Of a DNA stretch of 64,000 nt, positions 58,651 to 64,000 are shown one piece after another. The stretch covers positions 372,001 to 436,000 of the forward strand of contig NZ_FWXX01000001.1 of NCBI RefSeq assembly GCF_900176475.1, written 5' to 3'. A model generated the notes under the pieces. The model ran no database searches. It saw nothing but the letters and a program-made list of their open reading frames with translations, and was not told the origin of the DNA. Every line of letters begins with the position of its first letter. Position 1 is the stretch's first letter. The DNA comes from Tropicibacter naphthalenivorans. GTDB lineage: Bacteria > Pseudomonadota > Alphaproteobacteria > Rhodobacterales > Rhodobacteraceae. The position numbers and the translations under genes were made by a program.

Positions 58651-59856
58651 TTGGCGCCGCGCACTCTGAGCCTGACGGCCTACATGGCCTTTGCGCGCGG
58701 CACGCCCGGATCGGGGAACGCGGCGCCCCTGCCGGACCGCCCCGGCGGGCCGCTGGTGTGGGCGCACGCGGCGGGCGTGGAACAGGGCCGGTCGCTCGCC
58801 AGCCTCTGCGCGCGCATGGGGCAGATGCGCCCCGAGCTGAATTTTGCCCTGTCCGGCGACACCCCGGCGCAGCCCGGCGCGCTCAGCGTGACCTTGCCAC
58901 CCGAATCGCCCGCCGAGTGCGAGCGCTGGCTTGCGGCGCTGCGCCCGGATGTCCTGCTGTGGAACGCTCATGACCTGCGCCCGGCCCTGCTGGCGGCGGC
59001 GCATAAGGCGGGCGTGCGGCTGATCGCCATCGACGTCACCGACAGCGGCTGGACCAGCCCCGCGCCGCGCTGGCTGCCTGACCCGGCGGCGGCAACCTTG
59101 GCGCTGTTCGACAGCCTCTATGCCACCGGCACAACCGTGGTGGGGCGCTTGCGGCGCATGGGCCTTGACCCGGATCGTATCCACAAGGGCGCGCCGCTCT
59201 TGGACATCGCCCAGCCGCTGCCCTGCGACGACGCCACCCACGAAGAACTGGTGACGCTGCTGTCGGGCCGCCCCGTCTGGTTGGCCGCGCGTCTGCACGC
59301 CGCCGAGGTCGAGGACATCCTGCGCGCCCACCGCCGCGCCGTCCGCCTTGCGCATCGCCTGCTGCTGGTGATCGTCCCGCAGGACGAGGACGAGGCAGGC
59401 GCAATCATCGAGGCCGCCGGTGCCGCCCAGATGCGCGTGTGCAACTGGGACCAAGGCGATACGCCGGACGAGAACACCCAGATCGTGCTGGTCGAAGGCC
59501 CCGAAGAGCTGGGCCTGTGGTATCGCATCGCCCCGCTTGTCTTCATCGGCGGCTCGCTGGTCACAGGCACCGGCGGGCACGACCCGTATGAGGCCGCCGC
59601 GCTTGGCTCGGCGATCCTGTATGGGCCGAACGTGGGCCGCTATCTGGGAGCCTATTCCCGGCTGGTCGAGGCAGGCGCGGCCCGCATCGTGCGCGACGCC
59701 GATTCGCTGGCGGGGGCGGTGTCCAACCTCGTGGCCCCGGACCAAGCGGCCAGCATGGCGCACGCCGGATGGGATGTGATTTCCTCTGGCGCGAAAACGG
59801 TGGATAAGGTCATCACCGACGTGTTCGAGACCCTAGACGAGAAAGCCACCGCCTGA
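58651..59856 (+). CDS. waaA: 3-deoxy-D-manno-octulosonic acid transferase
   Basis: A 401-residue GT30 glycosyltransferase adding Kdo to lipid A on the inner membrane. [15 protein letters not shown] near the N-terminus and [27 protein letters not shown] near the C-terminus are conserved (the usual second half reads GGHN.. in others). No typical N-terminal membrane anchor is seen after this start, and the start is TTG (58651), 3 bp after the DUF4170 stop. It overlaps lpxK by one base (TGATG). Confidence 0.88.
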   Translation: MAPRTLSLTAYMAFARGTPGSGNAAPLPDRPGGPLVWAHAAGVEQGRSLASLCARMGQMRPELNFALSGDTPAQPGALSVTLPPESPAECERWLAALRPDVLLWNAHDLRPALLAAAHKAGVRLIAIDVTDSGWTSPAPRWLPDPAAATLALFDSLYATGTTVVGRLRRMGLDPDRIHKGAPLLDIAQPLPCDDATHEELVTLLSGRPVWLAARLHAAEVEDILRAHRRAVRLAHRLLLVIVPQDEDEAGAIIEAAGAAQMRVCNWDQGDTPDENTQIVLVEGPEELGLWYRIAPLVFIGGSLVTGTGGHDPYEAAALGSAILYGPNVGRYLGAYSRLVEAGAARIVRDADSLAGAVSNLVAPDQAASMAHAGWDVISSGAKTVDKVITDVFETLDEKATA

Positions 59857-60851
59857 TGCGCCCACCCCTGTTCTGGACTACCCCGCCAGAGACCCCCTCT
59901 TGGCAGGCGCGCCTTTTGGCCCCGTTGGGCGCATTGACGGCGCGGGCAACGGCGCGGCGGGTGGCGCGCGCGCCCAAGTTCACCGCCAAGGTGCCGGTGA
60001 TCTGCGTCGGCAACATCAACGCCGGCGGCACGGGCAAGACCCCCACGACCATCGCGCTGGTCCAGCATCTGGCGGCGCGCGGCATCACCGCCCATGTGGT
60101 GACAAGGGGCTACGGCGGCAACCTGCCCGGCCCCGTCGAGGTCGATCCGCGCAGTCACAGCGCCGCTGAAACCGGGGATGAGCCGCTGCTGCTGGCCGCC
60201 TTTACCCGCACCTGGGTCGCCAAGGACCGCGCCGCCGGGGCGCGCGCCGCACAGGACGCAGGCGCGCAGGCCATCGTGCTGGATGACGGCTTTCAAAACC
60301 CCGACGTGGCCAAGGACCTGAACCTGATTTGCGTCGACGCCGTGGCGGGCTTTGGCAACGGGCGCTGCCTGCCTGCGGGGCCGTTGCGTGAACCTGTCGC
60401 CACCGGCATGGCCCGCGCCGATCTGCTGCTGTCCATCGGGGCGGACGCCGCGCAAAGCCGCTTTGCCGACCAATGGCGCTCGCACATTTCAGTGCCCCAT
60501 ATGACCGGCCACCTTGCACCGCTGCAAACCGGGATGGACTGGGACGGGCTGCCGACGCTGGCCTTTGCCGGGATCGGCCACCCGGAAAAGTTCTTTGCCA
60601 CGCTGCGCGCGCTGGGGGCCGACGTCAAACGCGGCGAAGCGCTGGAGGATCACCAACCGCTGACCCCTGCGCTGATGAAGCGTCTCGAAACCGAAGCCGC
60701 GATGATCGGCGCGCAGATGGTCACCACCGAAAAGGACGCCGTGCGCCTGCCCAGCGATTTCCGCCTCAAGGTGTTGACCCTGCCGGTACGTCTGGAGATT
60801 GCCGACACCGCCCCGCTGGATGCGGCGCTGGACGCGCTATTCAGCCGCTAA
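59856..60851 (+). CDS. lpxK: Tetraacyldisaccharide 4'-kinase
   Basis: A 331-residue inner-membrane-associated kinase of lipid A synthesis. The P-loop segment [13 protein letters not shown], the VTRGYGG and the LDDGFQNPD motifs are intact; the last is the catalytic Asp region. The start overlaps the waaA stop. Its 3' end overlaps the convergent amidohydrolase gene by 15 bp. Confidence 0.95.
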   Translation: MRPPLFWTTPPETPSWQARLLAPLGALTARATARRVARAPKFTAKVPVICVGNINAGGTGKTPTTIALVQHLAARGITAHVVTRGYGGNLPGPVEVDPRSHSAAETGDEPLLLAAFTRTWVAKDRAAGARAAQDAGAQAIVLDDGFQNPDVAKDLNLICVDAVAGFGNGRCLPAGPLREPVATGMARADLLLSIGADAAQSRFADQWRSHISVPHMTGHLAPLQTGMDWDGLPTLAFAGIGHPEKFFATLRALGADVKRGEALEDHQPLTPALMKRLETEAAMIGAQMVTTEKDAVRLPSDFRLKVLTLPVRLEIADTAPLDAALDALFSR

Positions 60852-61700
60852 CCGCTGCTCGCCGTCCAGCCCCAGCCGCGCCACATCCGCCACGATCCCG
60901 CGCAGCAGTTTGCGCACCTCTGGGAAGTCGGCATTGGGCCGGATCGCGGCCTCATCCATGTAAATCGACCTGTCGATCTCGATCTGGATGGCGTGCTGCC
61001 CGCGCGAGGGGCGACCATAGTGCTGCGTCGTATAGGCCCCGGCAAAGGGCGCATTGCGCGCCACCCGCAGACCGGCCGAGGCGAACGCCTCTTCGACCTG
61101 CGCCACGTACTCTGGCGCCGCCGACGCGCCAAATCGGTCGCCGATCACGATCTCGGGGCGCGGGCCGCTGTTGCGCAGGGTGCTGTCCAGCGCCTCTCGG
61201 GGCATGGAATGGCAATCAATCAGAATCGCTTCGCCAAAAATCCCGTGGGTTTGAGTCAAAAGCTCTGAAAGTTTTTCGTGATAGGGCTTCCAGATTCGCG
61301 CGATTCGTCCATCTGCCTCGGATTTAGGCAGCTTACCACGATAAATCGCCCGCCCATTTGCAACCACACGGGGAATCACCCCCAGCCCCGACGCCACGCG
61401 CGGGTTATGGCCCACGCGCCGCACCCCCTCGATCAAGGCCGGGTCCAGCTCATCCGCCGAGCGATTCAGATCAAGGTAGGCGCGCGGGGCATTCGCCCGC
61501 AAAAACGGCGCACCAAACTGCGGCGCACAGTCATAAAGCCTGTCTACAAAGGCATCTTCGCTGCTTCGGATGGTGGTTTCGTCCAGAATCGTCTGGCTCA
61601 GAAAGCTCCACGGATAGTCCCGACCAGAGTGCGGAGAGGCAAAAACCACCCGTGAAAGCTGGTTTTCGGGCATTTCCAAATGGTACGAGACACGCGGCAT
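60837..61700 (-). CDS. N-formylglutamate amidohydrolase family protein
   Basis: A 287-residue metal enzyme. [23 protein letters not shown] and LIDCHSMPR are the family motifs, with His and Asp metal ligands. Some members hydrolyse N-formyl-glutamate in histidine degradation, but no hut genes are here and the actual substrate is uncertain. The 3' end overlaps lpxK by 15 bp in convergent orientation, an unusual arrangement that leaves no room for a terminator between them. Confidence 0.88.
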   Translation of the reverse strand: MPRVSYHLEMPENQLSRVVFASPHSGRDYPWSFLSQTILDETTIRSSEDAFVDRLYDCAPQFGAPFLRANAPRAYLDLNRSADELDPALIEGVRRVGHNPRVASGLGVIPRVVANGRAIYRGKLPKSEADGRIARIWKPYHEKLSELLTQTHGIFGEAILIDCHSMPREALDSTLRNSGPRPEIVIGDRFGASAAPEYVAQVEEAFASAGLRVARNAPFAGAYTTQHYGRPSRGQHAIQIEIDRSIYMDEAAIRPNADFPEVRKLLRGIVADVARLGLDGEQRLAAE

Positions 61701-61755
61701 TCAGGGCTCCTTTGGAAAAAAATCATAGACTGAAAACATTGCGCGTCAAAAGCCC

Positions 61756-61784
61756 TTGATCCCCCCAAAGAACCCTTTTATAGA
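61756..61784 (+). promoter_or_regulatory. Promoter of tRNA-Val
   Basis: TTGATC, a 17-bp spacer and TATAGA form a clean sigma-70 promoter, about 70 bp before the tRNA. Confidence 0.7.
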
Positions 61785-61852
61785 CCCCGTCACCGGCGCA
61801 GACATCTGAGCCACTTGGCAACAAGAGGCACGGACACAAGCGCAGGCCATAG

Positions 61853-61927
61853 GCGTGATTAGCTCAGCGGTAGAGCACTTCGTTGACATCGAAGGGGTCA
61901 CTGGTTCAATCCCAGTATCGCGCACCA
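61853..61927 (+). tRNA. tRNA-Val (anticodon GAC)
   Basis: A complete cloverleaf: acceptor GCGTGAT/ATCGCGC, D arm GCTC-AGCGGTA-GAGC, anticodon stem CTTCG/CGAAG with loop TTGACAT giving GAC, T arm with GGTTCAATCC, and an encoded CCA. It reads GUC and GUU valine codons. A strong hairpin at 61939-61977 follows. Confidence 0.95.
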
Positions 61928-61938
61928 TGAATTCACTG

Positions 61939-61977
61939 CCCTGCACGGTTTGGGTTAAACCTAAACCGATTGCAGGG
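61939..61977 (+). other. Long hairpin between tRNA-Val and rpmJ
   Basis: CCCTGCA-CGGTTT-GGGT pairs with ACCT-AAACCG-(AT bulge)-TGCAGGG around a 3-nt loop: about 17 base pairs with a single 2-nt bulge. No U-run follows, so it is not a classical terminator; it may be a processing site or an rpmJ leader structure. Confidence 0.6.
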
Positions 61978-62027
61978 TATTGGCCGCAACATTGGCGCTC
62001 GCGCGCCGCGAACGACAGGAGATGACC

Positions 62028-62153
62028 ATGAAGGTTGCAAACTCGCTCCGCTCGCTCAAGAAGCGCCACCGCGACTGCCGCGTTGTGCGCCGCAAGGGCC
62101 GCGTCTACGTGATCAACAAGACGCAGCGTCGGTTCAAAGCTCGTCAGGGCTAA
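62028..62153 (+). CDS. rpmJ: 50S ribosomal protein L36
   Basis: A 41-residue protein, [20 protein letters not shown] at the start and [13 protein letters not shown] at the end. Only one cysteine is present, so it is the zinc-independent (C-minus) form usual in alphaproteobacteria. AGGAGA lies 6 bp upstream of the ATG. It is a single gene with its own terminator and sits downstream of tRNA-Val on the same strand. Confidence 0.96.
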   Translation: MKVANSLRSLKKRHRDCRVVRRKGRVYVINKTQRRFKARQG

Positions 62154-62178
62154 ACCACGCATCCGAACGGATATGAAG

Positions 62179-62210
62179 AGACCGCGTGCCACATGGGCCG
62201 CGGTCTTTTT
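62179..62210 (+). terminator. Rho-independent terminator after rpmJ
   Basis: AGACCGCG / CGCGGTCT, with inner GCC/GGC pairs possible, followed by T5-G-T4. It is 25 bp after the rpmJ stop. Confidence 0.9.
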
Positions 62211-62300
62211 GTTTTGCCTGTAGCTTGGTTTGCCCAACGGCTGGGTGGCGCGGCGGGCCATCAGGCCCATGTTGCGCGGCGGGCCATCAGGCCCGACAAG

Positions 62301-63995
62301 CTACCGCCCGCCCAGCACACCATCGGCCAGCAACCGCACCACCGTCTGCTCGTCAAGGAACCCCGACACCCGCAGCCCGCGCGTTTCCTGGTACTTGCGA
62401 ATCGCGCGCCGGGTGTCTTGGTCAAAGCTCCCGTCCACCTGCCCCGGCTCCAGCCCCAGCTGCCCCAGCCGCGCCTCGGCCAAGCGCCGCGCCACCACGT
62501 TCAGGTTCAGGCTCTGCTCTTCGGCGCGCGCCTGCACCGCCTCTCGGTCCTGCGCCTCTTCGCGGTCCAGCTGGTTGATGCGCATCCGCGCCTCGTTGGC
62601 AAACGCCCCCTGCGGCCAGGCCGACAGGTAGCTGCGATAGCCCGCCACGCTGTTCAGCGTGTCCGCCCGCGTCCAATCGCGTCGGTCCTGCGCGGCGGCG
62701 CGATCCGCGCGGCGCTCGTCGATGGCCCGCAAATAGCCCTTGGCCTCTTCGGCAAAGATCCCCTCGGGGTAGCGTTCCAGATAGGCGCGTAGCCCCGCCT
62801 CATCGCCCACCCCTTCGACCTCGGACCAAAAGACCCGCTCGGCCCGATCCGCTTCGGCCTGCTTGCGGCGCGCCTCTTCTTCGAGCTCGGCAGCACGGCG
62901 GGCGGCTTGGGCATCCAGACGGGTGATCTGCGCGCGGGTCAGGTAGCCGCTGGCCACCTCGCCCGATTTGGTCTGCCACTGGGTGACAGCGGCGCGGGTG
63001 CCCCGGCCAAATATCCCGTCGATCCCGCGCGTGTTGTACCCGAGGATCGACAGGTCGCGCTGGATTTCGCGGCGCGCATCGCGCGTCAGGTCCAACGCCT
63101 CTTCGGCGCGGCGCTCGGCGTAGAACGGCTCTGCCTCGATGGCCTTGACGCGCTGGCTGGCGGCAGAGGCATGCAGCCCCTCGGGGTAATTGCGCAGGTA
63201 GGCGCGGTAGCTGTCCGCCGTGTCGCTGCGCTGCGCCAGCACCCAAGCCGCCTCGTCGGCGCTGGTATCTACCGGCGCGGGTGGCGTCTCGGGGCGACCC
63301 CCAACGTCACCCGCGCGCAGCAGCACCAGCGCGGCGGGGGCAAAGCCCTGCACGTCCAGCTCATAGCGCTTGGCCGCAGGCACCAAGGGCGCATCCACCC
63401 GCATCAGATCGCGCGCGGCAAAGCGCGCCACATCCGCCGCCGGCCCCCGCACCACCGTCACACCTTGAGGGATGTCCAGCGGGCCGATCCCGGCGCTCAG
63501 ATAGGGGCCAACCTGCGGCTCTGCCGGGGTTTCGCCCAGCACCAGCAGCGCCCGCCCCGGATAGCGCGCAAGGATCGCCATCACCGTATCCAGCGCAAAG
63601 CCCTGGGACAGCGCGGTCGCCTCGTCCACGTCTTGCGCCTGCGAGGTCGGCAGCAGATACGTCCCCCCCGGCGCGTGCACAAAGGCCCCCGCGAGGATCA
63701 CCACCACCGGGCCGTCGTCCCCCTCGAGCGCGCGCACGAAATCGGCAAAGCCCGCGCGCATTGCCTGCCCGTCCGCGTCCTGCACCGATGCCACGTCAAA
63801 GCCGCGCTCGGTCATGGCCTCGGCGGCAACGCCCACGCGGGTCGCGCCCAAAAAGGTCTGCACGGCGTTGAATTGGCTGTTGCCGATCACCAGCGCGTCG
63901 CCCGCGGCCAACGCGGTGGACGCCCACAGGCCTAGGACAGGGCCAAGGACCGGACCCAGAACTGGACCAAGAACAAAGGGGGCAAGTTTACGCAT
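62301..63995 (-). CDS. Exported degenerate caspase-like protein with two peptidoglycan-binding domains
   Basis: A 564-residue protein with a signal peptide carrying three GPVL repeats. The N-terminal ~200 residues look like a caspase (peptidase C14) fold (DALVIGNSQF at the start and FVHAPGGTYLLP in the middle), but the catalytic His position reads AGAFVH rather than the usual AGHG and no catalytic Cys motif follows, so it is likely inactive. A Glu/Arg-rich middle contains TPR-like segments (YLRNYPEG, YLERYPEG, YLSAWPQG). Two PG_binding_1 domains lie at about 300-350 (DLSILGYNTRGIDGIFG) and at the C-terminus (QLGLEPGQVDGSFD). Probably a periplasmic wall-binding scaffold. Confidence 0.82.
   Translation of the reverse strand: MRKLAPFVLGPVLGPVLGPVLGLWASTALAAGDALVIGNSQFNAVQTFLGATRVGVAAEAMTERGFDVASVQDADGQAMRAGFADFVRALEGDDGPVVVILAGAFVHAPGGTYLLPTSQAQDVDEATALSQGFALDTVMAILARYPGRALLVLGETPAEPQVGPYLSAGIGPLDIPQGVTVVRGPAADVARFAARDLMRVDAPLVPAAKRYELDVQGFAPAALVLLRAGDVGGRPETPPAPVDTSADEAAWVLAQRSDTADSYRAYLRNYPEGLHASAASQRVKAIEAEPFYAERRAEEALDLTRDARREIQRDLSILGYNTRGIDGIFGRGTRAAVTQWQTKSGEVASGYLTRAQITRLDAQAARRAAELEEEARRKQAEADRAERVFWSEVEGVGDEAGLRAYLERYPEGIFAEEAKGYLRAIDERRADRAAAQDRRDWTRADTLNSVAGYRSYLSAWPQGAFANEARMRINQLDREEAQDREAVQARAEEQSLNLNVVARRLAEARLGQLGLEPGQVDGSFDQDTRRAIRKYQETRGLRVSGFLDEQTVVRLLADGVLGGR
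63933..63968 (-). repeat. Three 12-bp repeats in the signal peptide
   Basis: Three consecutive imperfect 12-bp units encode Gly-Pro-Val-Leu in the hydrophobic core of the signal peptide, using mostly different codons. Copy number may vary by slippage between strains. Confidence 0.6.
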
Positions 63996-64000
63996 GACGG

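Overview
The window is chromosomal DNA of a high-GC alphaproteobacterium, almost certainly a member of the Roseobacter/Rhodobacteraceae group. Evidence for this is the set of alphaproteobacterial small families (DUF3035, DUF1674/SDHAF4, DUF4170), the lspA-DUF3035-M16-M16 and pmbA-cysQ-DUF4170-waaA-lpxK gene orders, an orphan RTX protein, and the intergenic CTTCTTCTCTTT..AAATATCC repeat familiar from this group. I see no insertion sequence, prophage, integrase, CRISPR array or rRNA. One tRNA (Val, GAC) is present.

Left block (1-14.5 kb): the 3' part of a dynamin-type GTPase gene, a second P-loop GTPase-like gene and a small protein overlap or abut as one operon. A lipoprotein and an L,D-transpeptidase converge on a shared terminator. 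Then comes the most unusual element, a five-gene minus-strand cassette in which every junction overlaps: DUF4132 giant protein > MoxR-type AAA+ ATPase > DUF5682 protein > VWA/MIDAS protein > SWIM zinc-finger protein. From memory, the same families in the same order make up the uncharacterised E. coli yehI-L-M-P-Q locus. It looks like a self-contained ATPase/adaptor/effector machine of unknown function.

14.5-26.7 kb: a proteostasis mini-operon (cnoX-like thioredoxin/TPR, Lon N-domain protein, Trm112), exonuclease III, an aspartoacylase-type zinc enzyme, 1-Cys peroxiredoxin (with an Irr/ICE-like box), aldehyde dehydrogenase, an RluA-family pseudouridine synthase, a dimethylglycine/sarcosine dehydrogenase-like flavoprotein, a GFA protein, a LysE exporter, free-methionine-sulfoxide reductase and a thiolase.

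26.7-43 kb: an orphan STAS/anti-sigma kinase pair; two copies of a structured small-RNA-like element showing a compensatory base-pair change; gamma-glutamyltransferase convergent with glutamate-cysteine ligase (glutathione); rsmE/ubiA divergent with 12 bp between starts; an OmpA/BON-like envelope protein; a HAD phosphatase; a PhaJ-like hydratase; a split mnmC (separate divergent oxidase and mnmD); a DMT exporter; a soluble lytic transglycosylase; dapA.

43-64 kb: an inactive/active pair of M16 peptidases, DUF3035 lipoprotein and lspA; purH-heparinase-rsmB; DUF1674; an RTX protein whose promoter is flanked by inverted repeats; dapB; rbfA-DUF2233; pmbA-cysQ; DUF4170-waaA-lpxK (Kdo/lipid A); N-formylglutamate amidohydrolase-like protein; tRNA-Val; rpmJ; and a secreted degenerate-caspase/peptidoglycan-binding protein.

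Most of the sequence is core metabolism and envelope biogenesis. The points deserving attention are the five-gene cassette, the paired RNA elements, the repeats that always sit between convergent genes, and several operator-like palindromes.
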